From: Rhodanobacter lindaniclasticus
GTDB taxonomy: Bacteria; Pseudomonadota; Gammaproteobacteria; Xanthomonadales; Rhodanobacteraceae
Direction: 5' to 3'
NCBI RefSeq assembly: GCF_004799035.1
Contig: NZ_MWIO01000008.1
Location: 1-64,000 of the forward strand
Length of the DNA stretch: 64,000 nucleotides
Translations under genes and position numbers: made by a program
The notes under the pieces: generated by a model
Database searches by the model: none
Told to the model about the DNA's origin: nothing
Seen by the model: only the letters and a program-made list of their open reading frames with translations
Part shown: positions 15,020 through 22,911 of the stretch, piece by piece
Position numbering within the stretch: the stretch's first letter is position 1
Layout: each line of letters begins with the position of its first letter

Positions 15020-15292
15020 ATGCGTACAGCGACCACGAAATTCCAGAACGTCGCCGGCGAGCTCGCGCGGCTGGCCGAGCTGCGCGAAGCGCTGGTGTCC
15101 AGCGCGTTCGAAGCCCTCGAGACCCGCCATCCCGAGCTCGCCAACGAGGTCAGGGAGTACATCGGCAGCAGGCAGCGTGCCGCCCACTGGATGTGCGCTC
15201 CCCAGCGCGCCAGCGGGGGAAGGATCCCCTACGACCTGCTGGCCGAAGGCGACGAGGACGGCCTCTGGGATCTGCTCGATGGCATCGCCTGA
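15020..15292 (+). CDS. small protein with DUF2384-like C-terminus
   Basis: This 90-residue protein starts at the ATG at 15020. The N-terminal 45 residues form a predicted helix (VAGELARLAELREALVSSAF). The C-terminus (AHWMCAPQRASGGRIPYDLL, then DEDGLWDLLDGIA) follows the DUF2384 toxin-binding pattern W...G..P.dLL..G....v..LL. It lies between the similar gene at 14643 and the cytochrome b gene, all on the plus strand, and a 19-bp palindrome follows it. Function unknown; the family link is by motif only. Confidence 0.45.
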   Translation: MRTATTKFQNVAGELARLAELREALVSSAFEALETRHPELANEVREYIGSRQRAAHWMCAPQRASGGRIPYDLLAEGDEDGLWDLLDGIA

Positions 15293-15322
15293 ACGGGAAA
15301 CGCAGCAGCATTCGTCGGCAAT

Positions 15323-15341
15323 TGTTGCCCGACCGGCAACA
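15323..15341. promoter_or_regulatory. 19-bp palindrome upstream of cytochrome b gene
   Basis: TGTTGCCCGACCGGCAACA has perfect 7-bp arms (TGTTGCC/GGCAACA) around a 5-bp centre. It shares the TGTTG-N9-CAACA layout with the two sites at 14139 and 14175. It lies 78-96 bp upstream of the cytochrome b start, a typical position for an operator or activator site. Confidence 0.5.
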
Positions 15342-15418
15342 CGGCGAAGCCTGTGACGGATCTACCGCCAGTCGCCGCGCGCATCCAGCATTCCCGTCAC
15401 CAGGGAGGCATTGCCACC

Positions 15419-16717
15419 ATGAACGTCATCACCCGTATAGCGGACTGGATCGATGAGCGGGCGCCCGGCCTGCAGGCCATGTACCGCAAGCACATGAGCG
15501 AGTACTACGTGCCGAGGAATCTCAACCTCTGGTACTACTTCGGCGTGCTGAACATCGTGCTGCTGGCCAACCAGATCGTGACCGGGATCTTCCTGGCCAT
15601 GAACTACAACCCCAGCGTGGCGCATGCGTTCGACTCGGTGCAGTACATCATGCGCGACGTGGAATGGGGCTGGCTGATCCGCTACATGCATTCCACCGGT
15701 GCATCGCTGTTCTTCGTCACCGTGTACCTGCACATGTTCCGCGGCATCATGTACGGCTCGTACAAGAAACCGCGCGAGCTGGTCTGGATACTCGGCTCGA
15801 TCATCTTCCTGGCCTTGATGGCCGAAGCCTTCATGGGCTATGTGCTGCCGTGGGGCAACATGTCGTTCTGGGGCGCCAAGGTGATCGTGTCGCTGTTCGG
15901 CACGGTGCCTTTCATCGGTGATTCGCTGGTGCAGTGGATCATGGGCGATTTCCTCCCAGGCGATGCCACGCTCAACCGATTCTTCGCCCTGCATGTCATC
16001 GCGATACCCATCGCGCTGCTGTTGCTGGTGGTGCTGCACATCGCCGCGCTGCACGAGGTGGGTTCGAGCAATCCGGAGGGCATCGACGTCAAGCACGGTC
16101 CCAAGGGCAATCGCTGGGGCCCGAACGTGCCGGTCGACACCATCCCGTTCCATCCCTACGACACGGTGGAGGACATCCTGAGCGTCTCCTTCTTCCTGAT
16201 CGTCGCGGCTTTCATCGTGTTCTTCGCACCGACCATGGGCGGCTGGTTTCTCGAACACGACAATTTCATCCCGGCCAACAACCTGGCCACGCCCTCGCAC
16301 ATCAAGCCGAGCTGGTACTTCACGCCGTTCTACGCGATCGTGCGCATGATCCCCTCGTTCCTCGGCACGGCGTTCTGGGGCGTGCTCGGCATGTTCAGCG
16401 CCATCGTGCTGCTCCCGCTGCTGCCCTGGATCGATCGGGGCGAGGTCCGCTCGGTGCGCTATCGGGGTCGCGGTTTCCGGGTGGCCCTGGTGGTGCTCGC
16501 CTGTTCCTTCCTCGGCCTGGGATTGAGCGGCGCAGGCGTGATTGCCGAACTCATCCAGGCGTGGTTCCCGCATGCGGATGTCACCACCTGGGACAATGCG
16601 TTCGGACGCCTGATGGTGCTGGGCTATTTCGGCTACTTCGTCTTCCTGTGGTTCTACACGCGTTTCGGCCACGAGAAGACCAGGCCGGTACCGGACCGGC
16701 TTCCACCCGGGCACTGA
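15419..16717 (+). CDS. cytochrome b of bc1-type complex, orphan copy
   Basis: This 432-residue integral membrane protein has about eight to nine hydrophobic helices. The start is at 15419, with AGGGAGG ten bases upstream. Heme-ligand His pairs are visible in RYMHSTGASLFFVTVYLHMFRG-like helix B (two His 14 residues apart) and in helix D (ALHVIAIP and VLHIAALH). The Qo-site motif reads PSWY (IKPSWYFTPFYAI) rather than PEWY or PVWY. Normally this subunit is encoded with a Rieske protein (petA) and cytochrome c1 (petC). Neither is adjacent here, so this appears to be a second, unlinked cytochrome b. It may serve an alternative quinol-oxidising complex or replace the main subunit under stress. It follows the two DUF2384-like genes. 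Confidence 0.9.
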   Translation: MNVITRIADWIDERAPGLQAMYRKHMSEYYVPRNLNLWYYFGVLNIVLLANQIVTGIFLAMNYNPSVAHAFDSVQYIMRDVEWGWLIRYMHSTGASLFFVTVYLHMFRGIMYGSYKKPRELVWILGSIIFLALMAEAFMGYVLPWGNMSFWGAKVIVSLFGTVPFIGDSLVQWIMGDFLPGDATLNRFFALHVIAIPIALLLLVVLHIAALHEVGSSNPEGIDVKHGPKGNRWGPNVPVDTIPFHPYDTVEDILSVSFFLIVAAFIVFFAPTMGGWFLEHDNFIPANNLATPSHIKPSWYFTPFYAIVRMIPSFLGTAFWGVLGMFSAIVLLPLLPWIDRGEVRSVRYRGRGFRVALVVLACSFLGLGLSGAGVIAELIQAWFPHADVTTWDNAFGRLMVLGYFGYFVFLWFYTRFGHEKTRPVPDRLPPGH

Positions 16718-16891
16718 GGAAACGGCGAGACACCCCGTGTCTCGGATGGCAATCCCGCAACGCCACATCGGTGCGCCGTCATCACCGCGATGATTCGCCC
16801 CGCACGGCTGCCGCCGCGGCGCGGCCTCGCCGATGCTTTCAACGGGAGCACCTGCACCCGGTCCGCCTCATCACCGCAGCGAGGAATCATC

Positions 16892-17604
16892 ATGCGTCCC
16901 CAGCTCATTGCCATCACCTGCCTGCTGGCCCTGCCCGTCGCGGCCTGCGCGGCCCACGTTGAATCGATCTCCCGCCTCGCTGCCGGGCCCGGCAACATCC
17001 TCTTCTTCGCCGACTGGAAGGAAGCGAAGATCCACGCGATCGAACTTCCGCCGGCGCCGCCCAAGCCGGCCGGCACGGCGTTCAACATCCTGGACCTGGA
17101 AACCCTGCTTTCGAAACAGGTCGGTGGCGCCAGGGTGTCCGTCGAGGACATGGCGGTGCGCCCCGAAACGACAAGCTGCCCGTCAAGCGCTGGCACGTCG
17201 GGCCCGTGGATGCGCACGGGCCGGCGCCGTCCGCGTGGCGACTGTCCACCGTGTCCGCCGCATCCCGGCAACCGGTGCGCGTGAAGCTGGATGCCCCGAT
17301 CGACGGTCGCGACGCGGATTACCTTGCCGTGGTCGACCGCCGTGATCGCCTGGTGGAAGGCCATGCGAAGCTGGAGAACGGCGAAACCGCCTGGGCCTTC
17401 GTCCCGGCCGGGCCATGGCAACCGGGGACGTACCGGCTCGCCGTGCACGGCACCCTGGAGGATGCCGCCGGCAATCGGGTCAACGGTCGTTTCGAAATGC
17501 CGATGGGCACGGTGCCGAAGCAGGTAGTCGATGTCTTCTTGGTGTTCCACGTCGTCCCGTCGCTATCGCCGGAACCGACCGCATCCTCCCACGTGGCACG
17601 CTGA
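16892..17604 (+). pseudogene. frame-disrupted remnant: exported beta-propeller N-terminus joined to unrelated-looking C-terminus
   Basis: The frame starting at 16892 encodes a signal peptide (MRPQLIAITCLLALPVAACA, possible lipobox VAAC) and a propeller-like start (ISRLAAGPGNILFFADWKEA). Past about 17165 it becomes meaningless (CPPCPPHPG) and stops at 17284. From about 17170 another frame is coding-like (KLPVKRWHVGPVDAHGPAPS) and runs to 17604 with a beta-sandwich-like C-terminus (GPWQPGTYRLAVHGTLEDAA). The two parts look like the beginning of one exported protein and the end of another, joined by a deletion that put them out of frame. Neither piece is likely to be functional. Confidence 0.6.
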
Positions 17605-17629
17605 GGCGGCCGCATGCGGCCGCCTCTTT
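17603..17629. terminator. bidirectional hairpin terminator
   Basis: An 11-bp perfect stem, GAGGCGGCCGC / GCGGCCGCCTC (17603-17613 and 17616-17626), is followed by TTT. It overlaps the last codons of the pseudogene and lies 16 bp beyond the convergent cupin gene, so it may serve both directions. Confidence 0.65.
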
Positions 17630-17644
17630 CCCTGCCCGGCCAGG

Positions 17645-18070
17645 TCAATCCACCGGGGTCAATACGGGTGCGTTCTCGTTCTTCAGCAGCACGACCACGA
17701 ACTTGGCCGGCTTGGTGAGGCTGGCATTGCGCCCGACGGTATGGATGTCGTTCGGGCCTTCGTAGAACGTCTGCCCGGGCGTCAGGGTCACCTCCTTGCC
17801 GCCGTTCAGCCCCATCACGATCGAGCCCTCGAGCACGTAGACGAACGCATGGGCATTGTGGCGGTGCACCGGATCGACGGAGCCGGGCGGATAGGTGACC
17901 GTGATCATCTCGGCCTGCTTGCCCGGATAGTCGGGAAGCGCCTTGGTCATCAAGGCGGTGACCTCGGCGGAAGGCGGGTGCGCGGGGCCGTGCGTCGGCG
18001 CCGGCGAATGTGCGAGGCCCGCGCCGGACACGAGCAGGCCAAGCAGCCCCAGAGTCTTGATTGCGCGCAT
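17645..18070 (-). CDS. exported cupin-domain protein
   Basis: This 141-residue protein has a Sec signal peptide (MRAIKTLGLLGLLVSGAGLA, cleavage near GLA-HS) and a single cupin beta-barrel. Cupin motif 1 is visible as PVHRHNAHAFVYVLEG (metal ligands His, His, Glu). Motif 2 is PGQTFYEGPNDIHTVGRN (His). AGGAGA precedes the ATG at 18070. Small periplasmic cupins of this kind bind a metal and often act on quinones or peroxides, but the substrate is unknown. The gene lies 77 bp downstream of the AhpD-like gene on the same strand and is probably in its operon. Confidence 0.85.
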   Translation of the reverse strand: MRAIKTLGLLGLLVSGAGLAHSPAPTHGPAHPPSAEVTALMTKALPDYPGKQAEMITVTYPPGSVDPVHRHNAHAFVYVLEGSIVMGLNGGKEVTLTPGQTFYEGPNDIHTVGRNASLTKPAKFVVVLLKNENAPVLTPVD

Positions 18071-18147
18071 GGTTGTCTCCTTGCAGTTGACGGTTGTTGT
18101 CGAAGGCGACGCGGCAACAGACAGGCCGCTGGCGCGTCGCATGCGGG

Positions 18148-18627
18148 TCAGGCCAGGCCGGCCTTGTCGAGGCCGAGCGCCTTGTCGAACGATCCGGGAA
18201 CGCTTCTGAAACCCACGTTGATGCGGTTCCAGGCATTGATCGCCATCACCGCATAAGTCAGGTCGGTGATCTCCTTCTCCGACAACTGCGTGCGCACGCG
18301 CTCGTAGACCTCGTCGGAGACGCCCTGCGGCGACAGTTGCGTGAGCGCCTCGGTCCACGCCAGTGCAGCGCGTTCGCGGGGCGAGAACAGGGTCGACTCG
18401 CGCCAGATGGCAAGGTGGTGCAGGCGCAGCGGCCGTTCGCCGTGCATCACCGCCTGCTTGACGTGCATGTCCACGCAGAAGCCGCACCCGTTGATCTGCG
18501 ATGCGCGGATGTCGACCAGGTCGCAGATGGATTCCTCGATGCTGGACTGCTTGACCAGGTTGTTCACGGCAACCAGCCCGCGGAAGAGCTCCGGGGCCTG
18601 TTTCTGGTAATCGATGCGTTGGGTCAC
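18148..18627 (-). CDS. AhpD-like carboxymuconolactone decarboxylase family protein
   Basis: This 159-residue all-helical protein has the CMD-domain signature INGCGFCVDMHVKQA with the redox pair Cys-x2-Cys and a downstream His. Members of this subfamily are alkylhydroperoxidases or thiol-disulfide peroxidase partners. It is followed by the cupin gene on the same strand. The opposite neighbour across 341 bp is the SDR-like gene at 18969. Together with the Ohr-like gene nearby, this suggests a peroxide-stress cluster. Domain identity is clear; the precise reductant is not known. Confidence 0.88.
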   Translation of the reverse strand: MTQRIDYQKQAPELFRGLVAVNNLVKQSSIEESICDLVDIRASQINGCGFCVDMHVKQAVMHGERPLRLHHLAIWRESTLFSPRERAALAWTEALTQLSPQGVSDEVYERVRTQLSEKEITDLTYAVMAINAWNRINVGFRSVPGSFDKALGLDKAGLA

Positions 18628-18968
18628 GGTTCTGTCCTCTTTGAATTTGCTGTTGTCCCCAGATCGGCTGAGGCGCCGCTTGCACGCAACGGCGTGACGG
18701 ATTTCAGCCTAGGCGCGGCCTGCCGCGACCGGTAGTCGCCCCGGCAGACTCTCGGTGTTGCTTTCGGCGCATCAATGAAGCGACTAGTGCACACGGAATC
18801 GGCTCGACCGGCGGTGGCCATGCCCGCGCCCGACGGCTTGGCCCACGTCGGCGATTGGTGCGTTCGGGGAAACATGCTGCTGCCGATGCGCCATCTATCG
18901 GGCAACCGTGCAGGGCCCCTAGGATGGCGACAAGGCGCTCGATGCGCGGTCAGGACAAGAGACTCATC
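18628..18968. promoter_or_regulatory. divergent intergenic region, no gene
   Basis: The 341 bp between the AhpD-like gene (minus) and the NAD(P)-binding gene (plus) should hold both promoters. I see no convincing coding frame, strong palindrome or ribosomal RNA/tRNA feature. The frame open upstream of 18969 has no ribosome-binding support, so the plus gene is placed at the internal ATG. Confidence 0.3.
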
Positions 18969-19778
18969 ATGAAAATCATCGTCATTGGCGGCACCGGACT
19001 GATCGGAAGCAAGGTGGTGGAGCGCCTGCGCAAACACGGCCACGAAGTGATTGCCGCCGCGCCATCGTCCGGGGTCAACACGATTACCGGGGAAGGTCTC
19101 GACGCCGCCATGAGCGGCGTGCACACGGTGATCGACCTGGCCAACTCGCCCTCGTTCGAGGACCGGGCCGTGCTCGACTTCTTCGAGACCTCCGGACGCA
19201 ACCTGTTCGCCGCGGAACACAAGGCAGGCGTGCAGCACCATGTGGCCTTGTCGGTAGTGGGCACCGGCCGCCCGGCGTTCTCGACCAGCGGCTACATCCG
19301 CGCCAAGATGGCCCAGGAGGCGCTGGTGCGCGCATCCGGCATTCCCTGCACCATCGTGCGCTCCACCCAGTTCTTCGAGTTCCTGAACGGCATCGCCAAC
19401 GAGGGCGCGGGCGATCGGGAGATCCACCTCTCGACCGGCCTGATGCAGCCGATCGCCTCCGATGACGTGGCCGATGCGGTGACCGACTACGCCCGCGGCA
19501 AACCGCGCAATGACGTGGTGGAGATCGCCGGACCGGACAAGGCGCCTTTGGCGGAATGGGTCCAGCGCTTCCTCGCCGCCATCGGTGACCCACGACAGGT
19601 CGTCGCGGATCCCGCCGCCCCGTACTTCGGCGCCCGCCTGGAGCAGGACACCTTGCTGCCCACCGATGCGGCGCGCATCGGCAAGCTGGATTTCCATGCC
19701 TGGCTCAGCCGTTCGGCCTACGCCGACCGTCTGGCAGTCGCGCCAGGCGCAACGACTGGCCACGCAGCTGCGCACTGA
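18969..19778 (+). CDS. NAD(P)-binding NmrA-like / atypical SDR protein
   Basis: This 269-residue protein starts MKIIVIGGTGLIGSKVVERL, a Rossmann GGTGLIG loop. It shows DLANSPSFEDRAVLDFF, VALSVVGTGR, YIRAKMAQE (Y-x3-K) and STQFFEFL. It is the paralogue of the protein encoded at 10892-11656 and belongs to the NmrA/SDR_a5 type, which binds NAD(P)(H); the substrate is unknown. Starts farther upstream in the frame lack family similarity. It is probably co-directional with the Ohr-like gene 123 bp downstream. Membership of a redox-stress cluster is inferred from neighbours. Confidence 0.82.
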   Translation: MKIIVIGGTGLIGSKVVERLRKHGHEVIAAAPSSGVNTITGEGLDAAMSGVHTVIDLANSPSFEDRAVLDFFETSGRNLFAAEHKAGVQHHVALSVVGTGRPAFSTSGYIRAKMAQEALVRASGIPCTIVRSTQFFEFLNGIANEGAGDREIHLSTGLMQPIASDDVADAVTDYARGKPRNDVVEIAGPDKAPLAEWVQRFLAAIGDPRQVVADPAAPYFGARLEQDTLLPTDAARIGKLDFHAWLSRSAYADRLAVAPGATTGHAAAH

Positions 19779-19901
19779 CCGGCGGTCCGCCGCAAACCAT
19801 GTGCATCACCAGAAGTCCGGACCGGCCGCCGCTGGCGCCTGTCCGGGCTTCTCCGCGCATCCCACCCGCCCACCATCCGCACCACTACACGAGCTTCGTC
19901 C

Positions 19902-20396
19902 ATGGTCAAGCCGCAACCCCCGCCCGTTTCCCTGCTCGACAAGCATTTCGGAACGGAATTTCTGCCGCTCTATACCGGAACCGTCCGCGTCAACGGCGGC
20001 GAAGCGAAGCACGGCCGCGCATCCGGCGTGGCCCGCTCCGACGACGGCATGCTCGACGTGCAGCTGCGCATGCCTGCGGAACTGGGCGGCTCCGGTGGCG
20101 GGACCAACCCGGAGCAGTTGTTCGCCGCCGCCTTTGCCGGCTGCTTCCACGGTGCGTTGAGCCTGCTTGCCGCACGCGCGAGCGTACCGATCCCCGATGC
20201 CGAGGTCGTGGCCAGGGTCACCTTCGGCAGGGATCCGGTCGATGGCTTGTTCATGCTGTCGGCGGACATCCGCATCCATCTTCCCGGTGTCGACCGGGCG
20301 ATCGCCGCCGAGCTGGTGCGCAATACCGAGCGCCTTTGCCCGTACGCGAAGATGGCGCGCGCGGGGATCGAGTGCGTGGTTTCGCTAGAGCCCTGA
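19902..20396 (+). CDS. Ohr/OsmC-family peroxiredoxin, organic hydroperoxide resistance-like
   Basis: This 164-residue protein has the two redox cysteines of the Ohr group, one in AAFAGCFHGALSLLA and one in NTERLCPYAKMA. It also has the Ohr start YTGTVRVNGGEAKHGR and the loop GGSGGGTNPEQLFAA. Ohr proteins reduce organic hydroperoxides with lipoyl/dihydrolipoamide cofactors in the cytosol. The N-terminus (MVKPQPPPVSLLDKHFGTEF) is about 20 residues longer than typical Ohr. No MarR-type ohrR regulator is adjacent. Confidence 0.88.
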   Translation: MVKPQPPPVSLLDKHFGTEFLPLYTGTVRVNGGEAKHGRASGVARSDDGMLDVQLRMPAELGGSGGGTNPEQLFAAAFAGCFHGALSLLAARASVPIPDAEVVARVTFGRDPVDGLFMLSADIRIHLPGVDRAIAAELVRNTERLCPYAKMARAGIECVVSLEP

Positions 20397-20505
20397 GCGA
20401 CATCCGGGCAGCAAGGTGCAGGCCATGCGGAACCTCGCCGCATGCGTGATCCGGAATCGCGGGGTGCGCTCGCCCGGACCGCGCGAGCGCCGGCTTGCCT
20501 GCTGC

Positions 20506-20940
20506 CTACTTCGTGCGCGGCGGCAGGAATCCCCTGGCGGTGGCCAGGTCCGGCCACGGCATGACCGTCTCACCGGCAACCTTCCACGCGCCGGCGACCT
20601 TGCGCAGGCGCAGTTCGTAAAGTGCCGGGTCGGCCTGATCGCTCATCCGCCGATACAGCACGGCAGTCGCGTGGTCGCCCTGCTCTTCGACATGCAGGAC
20701 GCGCTTTTCGGTCGACAGAGGCGGTTCGCCGGCGTCGCGGCGGCTCCTGAACTCGCCCAGCATTTCCGCCTTCGAGAAACGCGCGATGTCTCCCTCGGGG
20801 GTGAGCACGAGAAAGCCGAGGTCATCCACGTAGAGGTCCTCCATTTCCTCCATGCGATAGTGGCTGCCGGTGTCGGCCAGCCGCTCGATGAAGTCGAGGA
20901 TCTCCGGGTTGCGCGGGGTCGTGTGCTGCGAGGTTGTCAT
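20506..20940 (-). CDS. SnoaL/NTF2-like protein
   Basis: This 144-residue protein shows the cone-shaped NTF2/SnoaL-like pattern: an N-terminal helix (ILDFIERLADTGSHYRMEEM), a strand (YVDDLGFLVLTPEGD), a helix (FSKAEMLGEFRSRRDAG), and a C-terminal sheet with LRKVAGAWKVAGETVMPW. Such proteins are small enzymes (isomerases, cyclases, dehydratases) or ligand binders, and the role here is unknown. It lies 33 bp downstream of the SDR gene on the same strand, so the two are probably co-transcribed and under control of the divergent LysR regulator. Confidence 0.75.
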   Translation of the reverse strand: MTTSQHTTPRNPEILDFIERLADTGSHYRMEEMEDLYVDDLGFLVLTPEGDIARFSKAEMLGEFRSRRDAGEPPLSTEKRVLHVEEQGDHATAVLYRRMSDQADPALYELRLRKVAGAWKVAGETVMPWPDLATARGFLPPRTK

Positions 20941-20973
20941 GATGTTTCCTGCCTTGTGTTCGGGGTGGATGGA

Positions 20974-21723
20974 TCAGTTCAGCGACATGCCGCCGTCGAC
21001 GAGCAGCTCGACGCCGTTGACGAAGCGGCTCTCGTCCGATGCCAGGTAAAGTGCGGCCAGCGCCAGCTCGTCCGCTTCGCCGAAACGGCCGGCCGGGATC
21101 ATGTTGGCCATCGCCCTGACGAAGCCGGGCCGCTCCGCTTCGGGGATGCCCATCTTTTCCAGGATCGAGGTATCCACCGGCCCGGGGCTGAGCACGTTGA
21201 CGCGGATCTTCCGGGCCTTGAACTCGAGCGCCCAGTGGCGTGCAAACGCCCGGATGGCCGCCTTGGAGCCGGCGTAGACGGCATGGCCGTCCAGTGCCCT
21301 GGTGGCGGCGAGCGAGCTGGTCAACACGATGCTTCCGCCGTCGCGAACGATGGGCGCGATCTGCTGCACGCCAAAGAACACGCCGCGTGCGTTGACGTTG
21401 AACTGGGCATCGAACTCTTCCGGCGTCACCTGCGCACTGGGCGTTATCGTGTTGACGCCCGCGTTCGCCACGTAGATGTCGAGCGCACCGAAACGGTCGC
21501 GGATGTTGTCCGCCACGGTGGCGTGGTGTCCGGGGTCCGCGACGTCGCCACGGATGCCCAAGGCACCATGCCCGATGCGCCGGACCGCGTCGTCGAGCAG
21601 GTCCTGCCGTCGCGCGGTCACGATGACCTGCGCACCCTCGGCGGCAAACCGTTCCGCGGTCGCCAAGCCGATGCCGCTGTTGCCGCCGGTGATCAGGGCG
21701 ACCTTGTCTTGCAGACGTTTCAT
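20974..21723 (-). CDS. short-chain dehydrogenase/reductase
   Basis: This 249-residue classical SDR has the cofactor loop TGGNSGIG (residues 13-20), the NAG motif (VANAGVNT), and the catalytic Ser-Tyr-Lys in LTSSLAATRALDGHAVYAGSK. The C-terminus (SRFVNGVELLVDGGMSLN) is typical of glucose/3-oxoacyl reductase-type SDRs. Substrate unknown. It is divergent from the LysR gene (98 bp apart), an arrangement usual for a LysR regulator and its target, and is followed by the SnoaL-like gene. Confidence 0.9.
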   Translation of the reverse strand: MKRLQDKVALITGGNSGIGLATAERFAAEGAQVIVTARRQDLLDDAVRRIGHGALGIRGDVADPGHHATVADNIRDRFGALDIYVANAGVNTITPSAQVTPEEFDAQFNVNARGVFFGVQQIAPIVRDGGSIVLTSSLAATRALDGHAVYAGSKAAIRAFARHWALEFKARKIRVNVLSPGPVDTSILEKMGIPEAERPGFVRAMANMIPAGRFGEADELALAALYLASDESRFVNGVELLVDGGMSLN

Positions 21724-21821
21724 GCGATGTCCCGGGTAGTTGGTGGTGGACGGGATATGCGGCAGCCGATTTCGCCAACCAGTCCTGCAGACGGCACAGC
21801 AGTTGTGCCCCGGAGTCCAAG

Positions 21822-22718
21822 ATGTCCAGCTTGCTCAATCAGTCCGCCGGCCTGGTCGCCTTCGTGCGAGTGGCGGAGGCCGGCTCGTTCAGCGCAGCCG
21901 CACGCAACGCGGGGACGACTCCATCCGCGATCTCCAAGGCGGTCCGGCGACTGGAAGGCGACCTGGGCACGCAACTGTTTCGCCGATCGACCCGCACGCT
22001 GAGCCTGACCCCGGACGGCCAGGCGTTCTTCAACCGCGTTGCGCCGCTGCTGCGTGACATCCAGGATTCCGCGGACGCGATTCGCCCGATGGGCGGAGCG
22101 CGTGGTCGCCTGCGCGTGAGCATGCCTGGCGAACTCGGCCGCCTGCTGATGGAACCGATCACCACGAAGTTCCTCGCCGCGCATCCGCAACTGGAACTGG
22201 ATCTGGCGCTGGCGGATCGGCACGTCGACGTGATCGCGGAGGGATACGACGTGGTGTTCCGCGTCGGAACCACCGTGGAGAGCGAGCTGAAGATGAGGAC
22301 GCTCGCCAGCCTCGACATGGTGCTGGTCGCCTCGCCGGCATTCCTGCAGCGGGCGGGTGAGCCGCGCTCGGTGCAGGAGCTGCGAGAACTGCCATTCGTG
22401 CGCTACCTGTTTGCAGGCAGGACCTTGCCGTTGACGTTCAGGGACGGCACCACGATCACGCCGCGCGGCCGCCTCGGCCTGGATACCGGATTCGGCTTGC
22501 ACGCCGCTGCACTCGGCGGCATGGGTGTGGCCCATCTGATGAAGTGCACCGTGCAGGCTGACCTCGATCGCGGCGATCTGGTCCAGCTGCTGCGCGACCA
22601 TCCCCTGCCCCCGCTGCCACTGCGGGCGCTGCACCCCTTCGGCAAACTCACGCCGGCAAGAGTCCGGCTCTTCTCGGATTTGGTCGAGCAGGAGATACGG
22701 CAACTCGCCGCCGCCTGA
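21822..22718 (+). CDS. LysR-family transcriptional regulator
   Basis: This 298-residue protein has the N-terminal winged HTH (FVRVAEAGSFSAAARNAGTT, SAISKAVRRLEGDLGTQLF) and the periplasmic-binding-like effector domain. It resembles the CrgA/DmlR-like subgroup (GRLRVSMPGELGRLL). It is divergently transcribed from the SDR/SnoaL pair and probably regulates it. The effector is unknown. Confidence 0.9.
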   Translation: MSSLLNQSAGLVAFVRVAEAGSFSAAARNAGTTPSAISKAVRRLEGDLGTQLFRRSTRTLSLTPDGQAFFNRVAPLLRDIQDSADAIRPMGGARGRLRVSMPGELGRLLMEPITTKFLAAHPQLELDLALADRHVDVIAEGYDVVFRVGTTVESELKMRTLASLDMVLVASPAFLQRAGEPRSVQELRELPFVRYLFAGRTLPLTFRDGTTITPRGRLGLDTGFGLHAAALGGMGVAHLMKCTVQADLDRGDLVQLLRDHPLPPLPLRALHPFGKLTPARVRLFSDLVEQEIRQLAAA

Positions 22719-22911
22719 AGATACCCCGGCGAACATTCCCGGGGCGGATGTTCCTGCCTGTCGATACGCGCGCGCGTCGGCATTGGTGCCTCGCACGGAA
22801 CACGGTGAATACGCCTCCATGGCTTCCGGCGGCCTGGCCGCAATCCTAAAGTTTTCCCACGCGATCGCCTGCACGCGGTGGTCGCCTTCGGAAGCCTTAC
22901 AGGAGTCGCGC

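Noticed and set aside
15362-16768. A 468-codon minus-strand frame antisense to cytochrome b
   Set aside because: It is His/Gln/Glu-rich as expected of the complement of a membrane protein. The plus strand has heme ligands and helices.
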